A DNA stretch of 64,000 nucleotides from Streptomyces acidiscabies (GTDB lineage: Bacteria > Actinomycetota > Actinomycetes > Streptomycetales > Streptomycetaceae). The notes beneath the pieces are model-generated. The model was not told the DNA's origin and searched no databases. It saw only the letters and a list, made by a program, of their open reading frames with translations. This document shows, piece by piece, positions 25,730-36,501 of this stretch. The stretch's first letter is position 1; each line of letters starts with the position of its first letter. The stretch spans positions 4,236,001 to 4,300,000 of the forward strand of contig NZ_JAGJBY010000001.1 of NCBI RefSeq assembly GCF_020010905.1, written 5' to 3'. The position numbers and the translations under genes are program-made.

Positions 25730-27616
25730 ATGACATCTGCGACGCCACACGAGCCCGGCACCACCACGATCCGCCACCTCGGGCAGCTCCTGCGCGAGCA
25801 GGACGAACGCCGCCCCGAGGCCCCGGCGATACTCTCCCCCGGCCTGCCCGCCCTGACCTACCGCGCGCTGCGCCGGCAGGCCGACCGCACGGCGCAGGCC
25901 CTGTCCGAGGCGGGTGTCGCCCGCACCGACCGCGTCGCGATCGCGCTGCCGGGCGGCCCCACCACGGCGAGCGCCCTCGTCGCCGTGGCCTGCGCGGCCA
26001 CCGCCGCCCCCCTCGACCCCGGGGGCCGGGCCCGGGAGTTCGACGCCCTGTTCACCGACATGGGCGTGACGGCGGTCGTCGTCCAGCGCGGCACCGACAC
26101 CCACGCGGCGGCCGTCGCGCGGGCCCAGGGCCGCCTGGTCATCGAGCTGGTGCCGAGGGGAGCCGCTGGCGAGTTCGACCTCGTCCCCGACACCGCCTCC
26201 CGCGCGGCGGCGGGGGACACGGACGGCGAACCGGCCGACACCGCGTTCCTCATGCACACCTCCGGCACGACCGGCCGCCCCAAACTCGTCCCCCAGAGCC
26301 ACGACCTGGTCTGCGCCTCGGCCCGCAACATCGCGGCCAGCCTCGGCCTCGGCGAACGGGACCGGTGCCTCAACGTCCTGCCGCTCTTCCACGGGCACGG
26401 ACTCATGAGCCCCCTGCTCGCCACCCTGTGGGCCGGCGCGAGCGTCGTCTGCCCGCCCGCCTTCGACGCCGGCGCCTTCCCGGGCTGGCTCAGGACCTAC
26501 GAACCGACCTGGTACACCGCCGTACCGGCCATCCACCAGGCCGTCGCGGGCGTCCTCACCGGCGAACCCACCACCCTGCGCTTCGTGCGCTCGGCGTCCG
26601 CCCCGCTCCCGCAACGCCTGCGGGAGTCCCTGGAGGAGGCCACCGGAGCCGTGGTCATCGACTCCTACGGCATGACCGAGGCCTGCTCGATCATCACCAG
26701 CAACCCGCTGCCGCCCCGCGAACGCAGGCCCGGGTCCGTCGGCGTCTCCATCGGCAACGAACTCGCCGTACGGGGAGAGGGCGGCAAGTTCCTCGCCCCC
26801 GGCGAGGAGGGCGAGATCGTGCTGCGCGGCGAGACCGTCATCAGCCGCTACGACGACAACCCCGACGCCGACGCGAAGGCCTTCACCGACGGCTGGTTCG
26901 GGACCGGCGACAGCGGCTACCTGGACGAGGACGGCTACCTGTTCCTCACCGGCCGGCTCAAGGAGATCATCAACCGGGGCGGCACCAAGGTCTCGCCCGT
27001 CGAGGTCGACGAGGTCCTCCTCGCCCACCCCGGCATCGCGGAGGCCGCCGCCTTCCCCCTCCCGCACGCCACCCTCGGCGAGGAGGTCGCGGCGGCGATC
27101 GTCCTCGCACCCGGAGCGGACCCCACCGACGAGGCCCTGCACGACTTCCTCGCCGCCCGCCTCGCGGAGCCGAAGATCCCCCGGCGGCTCTTCCGCGTCG
27201 AGCGGATCCCCCGCACCTCGACCGGCAAGATCCAGCGCTCCGGACTGGCCGCCCGCCTCGACCGGCCCGACACGGCACGCCGGGCCGCGCCCGGCACCGC
27301 CCTGGAGAGCGCCGTCGCCGGCATCTGGGGCGAACTGCTGGGGCTCGAACAGGTCGGCACCCGCGACCACTTCTTCGACCTGGGCGGCAACTCCCTGCTC
27401 ATCCGGCAGGTACAGGTCCGCATCCGGGAGACCACCGGCCGGGACGTACCCGTCGTGGAGCTGTTCGCCCACCCCACCGTCGAAGCGCTCGCCGCCCACC
27501 TCGCCACCACCGACGCGGCGGACGAGCCGGACGAGGGCCGGGGACGGGCGGAAGGAAACCGACGGCTGGCGCAACAGCGCGGCCGGCGCCGACAGCAGAC
27601 GGAAGACGAGATATGA
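25730..27616 (+). CDS. acyl-AMP ligase fused to an acyl/peptidyl carrier domain
   Basis: 628 residues from ATG 25730, with GAGAGGA 7-13 nt upstream. The adenylation part has 'LMHTSGTTGRPKLV' near residue 175, 'SYGMTEACSI', 'GWFGTGDSGYLDEDGYLFLTGRLKEIINRGG' split over the hinge, and the C-terminal Lys in 'PRTSTGKIQRSGL'. A carrier domain follows (about 525-600) with the phosphopantetheine serine in 'FFDLGGNSLLIRQVQ'. It should activate a carboxylic acid and load it onto its own carrier, providing a starter unit. Its stop overlaps the ATG of the type I PKS, so that PKS is the likely acceptor. The acid cannot be predicted from the sequence by eye. Confidence 0.88.
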   Translation: MTSATPHEPGTTTIRHLGQLLREQDERRPEAPAILSPGLPALTYRALRRQADRTAQALSEAGVARTDRVAIALPGGPTTASALVAVACAATAAPLDPGGRAREFDALFTDMGVTAVVVQRGTDTHAAAVARAQGRLVIELVPRGAAGEFDLVPDTASRAAAGDTDGEPADTAFLMHTSGTTGRPKLVPQSHDLVCASARNIAASLGLGERDRCLNVLPLFHGHGLMSPLLATLWAGASVVCPPAFDAGAFPGWLRTYEPTWYTAVPAIHQAVAGVLTGEPTTLRFVRSASAPLPQRLRESLEEATGAVVIDSYGMTEACSIITSNPLPPRERRPGSVGVSIGNELAVRGEGGKFLAPGEEGEIVLRGETVISRYDDNPDADAKAFTDGWFGTGDSGYLDEDGYLFLTGRLKEIINRGGTKVSPVEVDEVLLAHPGIAEAAAFPLPHATLGEEVAAAIVLAPGADPTDEALHDFLAARLAEPKIPRRLFRVERIPRTSTGKIQRSGLAARLDRPDTARRAAPGTALESAVAGIWGELLGLEQVGTRDHFFDLGGNSLLIRQVQVRIRETTGRDVPVVELFAHPTVEALAAHLATTDAADEPDEGRGRAEGNRRLAQQRGRRRQQTEDEI

Positions 27617-30600
27617 CAACGGGCCTGGAGATAGCCGTCGTCGGGATGGCCTGCCGCTATCCCGGAGCCGCGAACCCGAGGGAGTTCTGGACGAACCTGC
27701 GCGACGGCGTCGACTGCATCACCCGCTTCGACGAGGACGAACTCCTCGCGGCGGGCGTCCCCCGACACCTCCTGCGCGACCCGGACTACGTACGGGCGAG
27801 AGGGGTCGTCGAGGGCCACGACCTCTTCGACGCGGAGTTCTTCACCATCCCGCCGCGCGAGGCCGAGCTGATGGACCCGCAGCACCGGCTCTTCCTCGAA
27901 TGCGCCTGGGAGGCCCTGGAGGACAGCGGATACGCGGGCACCCGCCGCCCCACCGCCACCGGCGTCTACGCGGGCGCCTACGAGAACACCTACCGCCGCC
28001 ACGTCCTCGCCGACCCCGAGACGGTCGAATCCGCCGGCTGGCTGCTGACCCACCTCAGCGGCGAGCGGGACTACCTGGCCACCCGGACCTCCTACAAGCT
28101 GGACCTGCGCGGCCCCGCGCTGACCGTCCAGACCGCCTGCTCGACCTCCCTGGTCGCCGTCCACCTCGCCGGACAGGCGCTGCTGAGCGGCGACTGCGAC
28201 CTCGCGCTCGCCGGCGGCAGCACGGTCCGGGCCCGGCAGACCGAGGGCTACCTGTTCGAACCGGAGGGCATCCTCTCGCCCGACGGCCACACCCGCGCCT
28301 TCGACGCGGACGCCCGGGGCACCGTCTCCTCCAGCGGCGTCGGGGTCGTCGTCCTGAAGCGGCTGGAGGACGCGCTGCGCGACCGGGACACCGTGTACGC
28401 CGTCATCAGGGGCACCGCCGTCAACAACGACGGGGCCGCCAAGGTCGGGTTCAGCGCCCCCAGCGTCACCGGACAGGCCCGCGCGATCCGTGCGGCCCAC
28501 CTGATGGCCGAGGTCGACCCCGCCGCGATCGGCTACGTCGAGGCCCACGGGAGCGGCACCTCGCTGGGCGACCCGATCGAGGTCGAGGGGCTCACCCGGG
28601 CGTTCCGCGCTGTCTCGGGTTCGCGTCCCATCGGCTCCGTCAAGACGAACATCGGGCACACCCACGCCGCCTCGGGCGTCGCCGGTCTCATCAAGACGGC
28701 CCTGGCCCTGCGCCACCAGCAGATCCCGCCGAGCCTCGACCACCGGCAGCCCAACCCGGACATCGACTTCGCGCGCTCCCCCTTCCACGTCGTCACCGAA
28801 CTCACCGAGTGGAAGACGGACGGCGCCCCCCGGCTCGCCGGGGTCAGCTCCTTCGGCACCGGCGGCACCAACGCCCACGCCGTCCTGGAGGAGGCCCCCG
28901 CCCGCCCCGAGGCGCCCTCCCGCCGGCCCTGGCGGCTGCTGCCGCTGTCGGCCCACACGGAGTCCGCCCTGGAGACGGCCACCGACCGCCTCGCCGCGCA
29001 CCTGCGCGACGCCGACGGCCGCCCGCTGGCCGACGTCGCGTACACCCTCCAGGTCGGGCGGGCGCGGTTCGCCCACCGCCAGGCGCTGGTGTGCGCGGAC
29101 GCAGCCGACGCCGCCGAGGCCCTGGAGAGCCGGGCACCGCGCCGGCTCCTGCGGCAGACCGTCCGTCAGACCGGCGAGCGCCCCGTCGCGTTCATGTTCT
29201 CCGGCCTCGGCGACCAGTACCCGGGCATGGGGCGGGAACTCTACGAGTCCGAGCCGGTCTTCCGCGCCGAGGCCGACCGGTGCGCGGAGCTGTTCCGCCC
29301 GCACCTCGGCATCGACCTGCGCACCCTCCTCTACCCCGACCCCGCGCCAGGAGCCGCCCCGGCCACCGGCGGCATCGACCTGCGCGCCATGCTCGGCCGG
29401 GGCGCGGCCCCCGCCGCCGAACTCGACCGCACCCTGTACGCGCAGCCCGCCACCTTCCTGGTGGAGTGGGCGCTGGCCCGGCTGTGGACGGACTGGGGCA
29501 TCCGCCCGCAGGCCATGCTCGGCTACAGCATCGGCGAGTACGTGGCGGCCTGCGTCGCCGGGGTCCTGAGCCTGGAGGACGCCTGCCTCCTGGTCGCCGC
29601 CCGCGCGCGCCTGATCGAGGAGATGCCGGGCGGCGCGATGCTCGCCGTCGCCCTGCCCGAGCACGAGGCGGCCCCGCTCGACGACCGGCTCTCCGTCGCC
29701 GCCGTCAACGGCCCCGCGCTGACCGTGCTCGCCGGAGCCGTGGACGCGGTCGCCGACCTGGAGGACCGCCTCACCCGCGACGGCGTCGCCGCCCGCCGCC
29801 TCCAGACCACGCACGCCTTCCACTCGCACCTGATGGAACCGGGCCGGGCCCCGCTCGCGGAACTGACCCGCACCGTGACCCTGAACCCGCCCACGATCCC
29901 CTACCTGTCCAACGTCACCGGCACCTGGATCACCGACGACCAGGCCACCGACCCCGCGTACTGGGCGCGCCACATGTGCGAGACCGTCCGTTTCGCGGGC
30001 GCCGTCGAGGAGCTGTGGCGCACCCCCGGCCGCGTCCTCCTGGAGGTCGGCCCCGGGCAGGCGTACAGCAGCCTCGCGCTGCAACTGCTGCCCGAGAACC
30101 CCGAGACCCCGGAGAACACGGCCGGCGACCGCATGTCCCTGTCCTCGCTGCCCGCCGCCCACGACAGCACCCCCGCCGCCCGGTTCCTGCTCACCTCGCT
30201 GGGCCGTCTCTGGCTGGCCGGCGTGGAGCCCGACTGGGACCGCGTCCACGCGGGCGAGACACCGGGGCGCGTCCCCCTGCCCACGTACCCCTTCGAACGC
30301 CGCCGGTACTGGATCGACGACGTCACCACCCCGCGACCGCCCCGGGCCGAGGCCCCGTCGATGGCCAGGCGGGAGGACCTGGCGACCTGGTTCTCCGTCC
30401 CCTCCTGGGCCTCCACCGCGCCCCTCGACCCCGTGCGGGACGAGGAGTTGGCGGCCGAACCCCGGCGCTGGCTGCTGTTCCTCGACGACCACGGCACCGG
30501 GCAGCGGATCGCCGACCGGCTGGTCCGGGCCGGGCACGACGTCACCACGGTGGTCCGGGGCGAACGCTTCCAGCGGCTCGCCGAAGGGCGTTTCGCCCTG

Positions 30601-33132
30601 GCGCCCGGCCGCCGGGAGGACTACGACGCGCTGCTGGGCGCGCTCGCCACCCCGCCGCAGACGGTCGTCCACCTGTGGACCGTGACCGGCGAGGACCCGG
30701 AGACGTTCGACGGACTCCAGCAGCGCGGTTTCGACAGCCTGCTGTTCCTCGTCCAGGCCCGGGGCGCCCGGGGCGACGACGCCCCCCTGCACCTGGCCGT
30801 CGTCTCGGACGGCCTGCGCCAGGTCACCGACGGCGAGGTGGTCACCCCCGCCAAGGCGACGGTCACCGGACCCGTCACCGTGGCACCGCAGGAACACCCC
30901 GGCCTCACCGCGCAGAGCATCGACATCGCGCGCACCGCCCCGGACGCCGACCGCCTCCTCACCGAACTCGTACGGCGGCCCGCCGACCCCGTCGTCGCCC
31001 ATCGGGGCCGGGGCCGCTGGACGCCGCGCTGGGAACCCGTACGGCTGGAGCAGCCCGAGCGGCCCCCCGCCCGCATCCGCGAGCGCGGCGTCTACCTGAT
31101 CACCGGCGGGCTCGGCGGCATCGGGCTGACCCTGGCCGACCACCTCGCGCGCACCGCACGGGCCCGCCTGGTCCTGGTCGGGCGCTCACCCCTGCCCGCG
31201 CGCGAGGAGTGGGCGGACCTGCGCGCCGGGGACGACGAGACCGCCGCGCGGATACGCAAGGTCATGGCCCTGGAGGAACTGGGCGCCGAGGTGCTGGTCC
31301 TCGCGGCGGAGGTCACCGACGAGGACCGGATGCGGGCCGCCGTCGAAACGGCCACCGCCCGGTTCGGCCCCCTGCACGGCGTGATCCACGCCGCCGGGGT
31401 CCCCGGCGGCGGCGTGATGCAGCTCAAGACCCCGGACGCGGTCGCCGCCGTCCTGGCACCGAAGGTGCGCGGAGCCCTCGTCCTGGACGCGGTCCTCGGC
31501 GACGCACCGCTCGACTTCCTGCTGCTGTGCTCCTCCACCATCGCCTTCAGCGGGGGCCTCGGCCAGGTCGACTACTGCGCCGCGAACGCCTACCTCGACG
31601 CCTACGCCCAGCACCGGTCCGCCGCGGGCGGCCCGTACACCGTGTCGGTGAACTGGGACGCCTGGCAGGAGGTCGGCATGGCCGCGAAGGTCGTCGGCCG
31701 CACCCCGGACCCGCGCGCCCTCGGCAACCCCCTGCTCCACACCTGCCTGGTGGACACCCCGGCCCTCGCGGTCTACGCGGCGCGGTTCAGCACGCCCCGG
31801 GACTGGCTCGTGGACGAGCACCGGATGCTCGGCATCTCCGTCATCCCCGGCACCGCGTACCTGGAGATGGTGCGGGCGGCAGCGGCCGACCGGGGCCTCG
31901 GCGGCGCGGTCCGGTTCGAGGACGTCCTGTTCCTGGCGCCGGTCGTGCTGGGCGAGGACCAGGAGCGCGAAGTCCGCGTGGTCCTGGAGAAGGCGGCGGA
32001 CGACCACCGGTTCTCGGTCGTCAGCGCGGACGGCGAGCGCTGGAGCGAGCACGTGACCGGCCGCGTCCTGCCCCTGCCGGACCCGGACACCCAACCACCC
32101 CACGTGGCCTCCGAGTTGGTGGAGCGGTACGGCCTGCGGGACGCGGGAGAGGTGAGCCACGACGGGCCGATGACCTTCGGGCCGCGCTCGCAGTGCGTGG
32201 AGGCCGTCTGGACGGGCGAGGGCGTGGCCCTGGCCCGGCTGTCGGTCCCGGCACGCTACGGCGAGGAGGTGGCCGCGCTCGGCCTGCACCCCTTCCTCCT
32301 GGACATCGCCACCGGGTTCGCCAGCCTCTACCTCGAACGCGACTACCTCATGCCGCTGCGCTACCGGGCCATCGACGTCCTCGGCCCGCTCCCCGCGCGC
32401 ATCCACAGCCTCCTCACCTACCGGGGCGAGCCCGGACGCACCTCCCGGGAGACCCTCTCCTTCGACGTGACCCTGTTCGACGAGGACGGCCACGTCCTGC
32501 TGCGGGCCGAGGAGTTCGTCATGAAGACGGCCCGCGCCCTGGACACGAAACTGCCGGCCCTGCGCGACGGCCGCTCCGACGAGGTCGGCACCTACACCTA
32601 CCCGGAGATCCGCAGGGACGACGAGAACGCCTTCCTCGCCCACCTGGAGACCGGCATCCTGCCGGCCGAGGGCGCGACCGCCTTCGAACGCCTGCTGGCC
32701 CGGGAACTGTCGCCCCAGGTGGCCGTCGCGACCAAGGACCTCGCGGCGATCGTCGAGAACGTCGGCGCCCTCGGCTCCGGCCCCGACGAGCCGGACGAGG
32801 CGCGCACCCCCGTCCCGGCCCACCCCAGGCCCGCGCTCGCCACGGCGTACGTCGCCCCGCGCGACGCACTGGAGCAGGCGCTCGCCGAGCTGTGGCAGGA
32901 CCAGATCGGCGTCGCCGGGGTCGGCGTCCACGACAACTTCTACGAACTCGGGGGCCATTCACTGCTCGGCATCAAACTCCTGGCCCGCCTGCGGGACACC
33001 CTGCACGTCCAGGTCGCCCTGCAGTCCCTCTTCGACAACCTCACCGTCGCCGAACTCGCCGCGGTCGTCGCGGCGCAGCTTCCGGACGGGCCAACTCAGC
33101 AGCAGGACCAACAGAACGGGAGACAGGCGTGA
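27613..33132 (+). CDS. type I polyketide synthase, KS-AT-KR-DH-ACP
   Basis: 1839 residues. KS: Cys176 in 'QTACSTSL', His312 in 'EAHGSGTSLGDP', His349 in 'NIGHTHAASG'. AT: Ser639 in 'GYSIGEYVAA', with 'HAFH' at 734-737, the malonyl-CoA type. KR starts near 1158 with 'YLITGGLGGIGLTLADHLA'; 'LLCSS' and Tyr in 'QVDYCAANAY' complete its active site. DH has 'DEHRMLGISVIPGTAY' near 1400 and Asp in 'HPFLLDIATG' near 1562. ACP has Ser in 'LGGHSLLGIKLL' near 1781. There is no ER or TE. KR before DH reverses the usual bacterial modular order and recalls enediyne or PUFA-like layouts. One complete reducing module would add a malonyl unit to the ligase-bound starter and give an unsaturated acyl chain, once or iteratively. 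The next gene starts in the stop codon. Confidence 0.92.
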   Translation: MTTGLEIAVVGMACRYPGAANPREFWTNLRDGVDCITRFDEDELLAAGVPRHLLRDPDYVRARGVVEGHDLFDAEFFTIPPREAELMDPQHRLFLECAWEALEDSGYAGTRRPTATGVYAGAYENTYRRHVLADPETVESAGWLLTHLSGERDYLATRTSYKLDLRGPALTVQTACSTSLVAVHLAGQALLSGDCDLALAGGSTVRARQTEGYLFEPEGILSPDGHTRAFDADARGTVSSSGVGVVVLKRLEDALRDRDTVYAVIRGTAVNNDGAAKVGFSAPSVTGQARAIRAAHLMAEVDPAAIGYVEAHGSGTSLGDPIEVEGLTRAFRAVSGSRPIGSVKTNIGHTHAASGVAGLIKTALALRHQQIPPSLDHRQPNPDIDFARSPFHVVTELTEWKTDGAPRLAGVSSFGTGGTNAHAVLEEAPARPEAPSRRPWRLLPLSAHTESALETATDRLAAHLRDADGRPLADVAYTLQVGRARFAHRQALVCADAADAAEALESRAPRRLLRQTVRQTGERPVAFMFSGLGDQYPGMGRELYESEPVFRAEADRCAELFRPHLGIDLRTLLYPDPAPGAAPATGGIDLRAMLGRGAAPAAELDRTLYAQPATFLVEWALARLWTDWGIRPQAMLGYSIGEYVAACVAGVLSLEDACLLVAARARLIEEMPGGAMLAVALPEHEAAPLDDRLSVAAVNGPALTVLAGAVDAVADLEDRLTRDGVAARRLQTTHAFHSHLMEPGRAPLAELTRTVTLNPPTIPYLSNVTGTWITDDQATDPAYWARHMCETVRFAGAVEELWRTPGRVLLEVGPGQAYSSLALQLLPENPETPENTAGDRMSLSSLPAAHDSTPAARFLLTSLGRLWLAGVEPDWDRVHAGETPGRVPLPTYPFERRRYWIDDVTTPRPPRAEAPSMARREDLATWFSVPSWASTAPLDPVRDEELAAEPRRWLLFLDDHGTGQRIADRLVRAGHDVTTVVRGERFQRLAEGRFALAPGRREDYDALLGALATPPQTVVHLWTVTGEDPETFDGLQQRGFDSLLFLVQARGARGDDAPLHLAVVSDGLRQVTDGEVVTPAKATVTGPVTVAPQEHPGLTAQSIDIARTAPDADRLLTELVRRPADPVVAHRGRGRWTPRWEPVRLEQPERPPARIRERGVYLITGGLGGIGLTLADHLARTARARLVLVGRSPLPAREEWADLRAGDDETAARIRKVMALEELGAEVLVLAAEVTDEDRMRAAVETATARFGPLHGVIHAAGVPGGGVMQLKTPDAVAAVLAPKVRGALVLDAVLGDAPLDFLLLCSSTIAFSGGLGQVDYCAANAYLDAYAQHRSAAGGPYTVSVNWDAWQEVGMAAKVVGRTPDPRALGNPLLHTCLVDTPALAVYAARFSTPRDWLVDEHRMLGISVIPGTAYLEMVRAAAADRGLGGAVRFEDVLFLAPVVLGEDQEREVRVVLEKAADDHRFSVVSADGERWSEHVTGRVLPLPDPDTQPPHVASELVERYGLRDAGEVSHDGPMTFGPRSQCVEAVWTGEGVALARLSVPARYGEEVAALGLHPFLLDIATGFASLYLERDYLMPLRYRAIDVLGPLPARIHSLLTYRGEPGRTSRETLSFDVTLFDEDGHVLLRAEEFVMKTARALDTKLPALRDGRSDEVGTYTYPEIRRDDENAFLAHLETGILPAEGATAFERLLARELSPQVAVATKDLAAIVENVGALGSGPDEPDEARTPVPAHPRPALATAYVAPRDALEQALAELWQDQIGVAGVGVHDNFYELGGHSLLGIKLLARLRDTLHVQVALQSLFDNLTVAELAAVVAAQLPDGPTQQQDQQNGRQA

Positions 33133-33989
33133 GCCGGGTCGGTGTGGTGGGCGCGGGAGTCATGGGCGGCGGGGTGGCCCAGAACCTGGCGACCGCCGGG
33201 CACGAAGTGGTTCTGATCGACGTCAGCAAGGAGGTACTGGACCGCTGCGCCGAGCGGATCCGCGACGACCTGCGCTTCAGCAGGCTGCTCGGCACGGCGG
33301 CCGGGACGGTCGTGGACGCCGCCCGCGCACAGGAGGCGATCACCTTCACCACCGACTACGGGGCCCTCGGCGACGTCGACTTCGTGGTCGAGAACGTCAC
33401 CGAGCGCTGGGACATCAAGGCGCGGGTGTATCCGGTGCTCGACGAGGTGTGCCCGGAGCGTGCGGTGTTCGCGGCCAACACCTCCGCCATCCCCATCACC
33501 AGGATCGCCTCGCTGACCGGGCGCCCCGCGAACGTCCTGGGCATCCACTTCATGAACCCGGTGCCCCGCAAGCCCGTCGTCGAGCTGATCCCCGGCCACC
33601 ACACCTCGAAGGAGTCGGTCGGCACGGCCCAGGCACTCCTGGCGAGCATGGGCAAGACGGGCATCGTGGTGAACGACTCACCGGGCTTCGTGTCGAACCG
33701 GGTCCTGATGCTCACCGTCAACGAGGCCGCGTTCCTCGTGCACGAGAACGTGGCCACACCTCAGGACGTCGACAAGGTCTTCACGTCCTGCTTCGGCCAC
33801 CCCATGGGGCCGCTGGCGACGGCGGACCTGATCGGGCTCGACACGATCCTCTACAGCATCGAAGTACTCCACGAGAGCTTCGGCGACAGCAAGTACCGAC
33901 CGTGCCCCCTGCTCAAGAAGATGGTCGACGCCGGTCTCCACGGCCGTAAGACCGGGCAGGGGTTCTTCTCCTACGCCTTGGAGGTCTGA
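33129..33989 (+). CDS. 3-hydroxyacyl-CoA dehydrogenase family (FkbK-like)
   Basis: 286 residues from GTG 33129, overlapping the PKS stop by 4 bp. An N-terminal Rossmann motif 'VGVVGAGVMGGGVAQNLA', 'ANTSAIPITRIA', 'GIHFMNPVPRKPVVELIPG' and 'NDSPGFVSNRVLM' are all family-typical. With the ACP, acyl-ACP dehydrogenase and FkbH-like genes that follow directly, it fits the enzyme that oxidises glyceryl-ACP on the way to hydroxymalonyl- or methoxymalonyl-ACP. ActVI-1 of actinorhodin biosynthesis is in the same superfamily and could be an alternative reading, but the gene neighbourhood favours the extender-unit role. Confidence 0.88.
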   Translation: MSRVGVVGAGVMGGGVAQNLATAGHEVVLIDVSKEVLDRCAERIRDDLRFSRLLGTAAGTVVDAARAQEAITFTTDYGALGDVDFVVENVTERWDIKARVYPVLDEVCPERAVFAANTSAIPITRIASLTGRPANVLGIHFMNPVPRKPVVELIPGHHTSKESVGTAQALLASMGKTGIVVNDSPGFVSNRVLMLTVNEAAFLVHENVATPQDVDKVFTSCFGHPMGPLATADLIGLDTILYSIEVLHESFGDSKYRPCPLLKKMVDAGLHGRKTGQGFFSYALEV

Positions 33990-33990
33990 C

Positions 33991-34245
33991 ATGACGGCAG
34001 CGGTGGGACCGGAGATAGCGAAGTTCCTGGCCGGCAGTTTCCCGAACCTGGAGATCGGCGACGACGAGGACCTCTTCGAAGGGGGCATCGCCAACTCGCT
34101 GTTCACCATCCAGCTCATCATGTTCGTCGAGAAGCGCTTCGGGGTGCAGATCCCCAACGAGGACCTCGAACTGGACAACTTCCGGACCGTCACGGCCATG
34201 ACCAAGCTGGTCGAGCGGCTGACACAGGCGCGGTCGGATGTCTGA
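33991..34245 (+). CDS. discrete acyl carrier protein (FkbJ-like)
   Basis: 84 residues, GGAGGT 5 nt before ATG 33991. The phosphopantetheine attachment is Ser36 in 'EGGIANSLFTIQLI', with Asn rather than Asp before the Ser, as is common in this extender-unit carrier family. It should hold the glyceryl unit made by the FkbH-like protein while the dehydrogenases oxidise it. It overlaps the next gene by 8 bp. Confidence 0.87.
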   Translation: MTAAVGPEIAKFLAGSFPNLEIGDDEDLFEGGIANSLFTIQLIMFVEKRFGVQIPNEDLELDNFRTVTAMTKLVERLTQARSDV

Positions 34246-35349
34246 CCGCCCCCACGGCAGGGAGGAGTTCCGGGCCGCCGTCGACGCCGGGATAGCGCCC
34301 CGAGCGGCCCGGTTCGACCGCGACCAGGCCATCCCCCGGGACGTCCTGGACCACATGGGCGAGCTGGGCTGGTGGGGGGCGATCCTGCCGGCCGAGGTGG
34401 GCGGCTCGGGCCTGGACATGGTGACCCTGGGGGAGCTGCACGAGGAGGTCGGCCGGGGCTGCTCCTCGGTCCGCAGCCTGCTCACCGTCCACTCGATGGT
34501 GGCGTACGCGGTCTCCCGCTGGGGCAGCGAGGAACAGCGGACCCGCTGGCTGCCCCGGCTGGCGCGCGGCGAGACCATCGGCGCCTTCTGCCTGACCGAG
34601 CGGGAGGCGGGCAGCGACGTCGCCACCATCGCGGCCACCGCCGTCCGCCAGGACGACGGCGGCTTCGTCCTCGACGGCGCCAAACGCTGGACGACCGGCG
34701 GCCAGATCGCGGGTCTCCTCCTGGTGTTCGCCCGCACCGGGCGCGGCATCTCGGCGTTCCTCGTCGAACGCGACACCCCGGGCGTCGAGGTCCGGCCCGT
34801 CCACGACATGCTCGGCACCCGGGGCAGCATGCTCGCCGAGATCGACTTCCGGGACTGCCGGCTCGGACCCGAAGCCCTCCTCGGCCCCGACGGCTTCGCG
34901 CTCGCCACCGTCGTCACCGGCGTCCTCGACATCGGCCGCTACAGCGTCGCCTGCGGCTGCGTCGGCATCCTCCAGGCCTGCCTGGAGGCCGGGGCGCGGT
35001 TCACCGCCGAGCGGGGCGGACGCACGCAGGCGCTCAGCGAGCACCAGCTCATCCGGCAGATGCTGACGCAGATGGTCACCGACGTCAGCGCGGCCCGGCT
35101 GCTGTGCCGGCAGGCCGGGGAGCTGAAGGACCGGCAGGACCCGCAGACCATCATGGCCACCTGGATCGCCAAGTACTTCGCCTCGACCGCCGCCGCCTGC
35201 GCCGCGAGCGACGCCGTACAGATCCACGGGGCCGTCGGCTGCTCCCCGGACCATCCCGTGCAGCGGTACTACCGCGACGCCAAGGTCATGGAGATCATCG
35301 AGGGCAGCACCCAGATCCAGCAGATCAAGATCGCTGAGGAGGCGTACAG

Positions 35350-35365
<16 letters not shown>
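34238..35365 (+). CDS. acyl-CoA/acyl-ACP dehydrogenase (FkbI-like)
   Basis: 375 residues. The flavoprotein acyl-CoA dehydrogenase fold is plain: 'FCLTEREAGSDVATIAATAV', 'DGAKRWTTGGQIAGLLLVFA', 'GVLDIGRYSVACGCVGILQA', 'QIHGAVGCSPDHPVQRYYRDAKVMEIIEGSTQIQQ' split over the C-terminal helices. In FkbI-type enzymes it oxidises the ACP-bound hydroxyacyl aldehyde or alcohol to the carboxyl level, completing hydroxymalonyl-ACP. Its position between the carrier and FkbH-like genes supports this. Start at ATG 34238 inside the ACP end; its stop overlaps the FkbH start by 16 bp. Confidence 0.9.
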
Positions 35366-36450
<1,085 letters not shown>

Positions 36451-36501
36451 CGGCCGCTTCGCCAACGCCCCATCCCACGGGAAGAACGGATCGAGAACCA
36501 G

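Noticed and set aside
25246..27612. In-frame upstream extension that would make the type I PKS about 790 residues longer
   Set aside because: The extension is Arg/Pro-rich nonsense overlapping the intact ligase-ACP gene. The PKS has a good ATG at 27613 overlapping the ligase stop.
26935..31143. 1400-codon minus-strand frame opposite the type I PKS
   Set aside because: It mirrors the PKS and ligase genes and has no recognisable domain. All KS/AT/KR motifs are on the plus strand.
33129..33989. ActVI-1-type pyran-ring reductase of benzoisochromanequinone pathways
   Set aside because: The fold is the same, but it is translationally coupled to the FkbJ/I/H-like genes and distant from the type II PKS operon.
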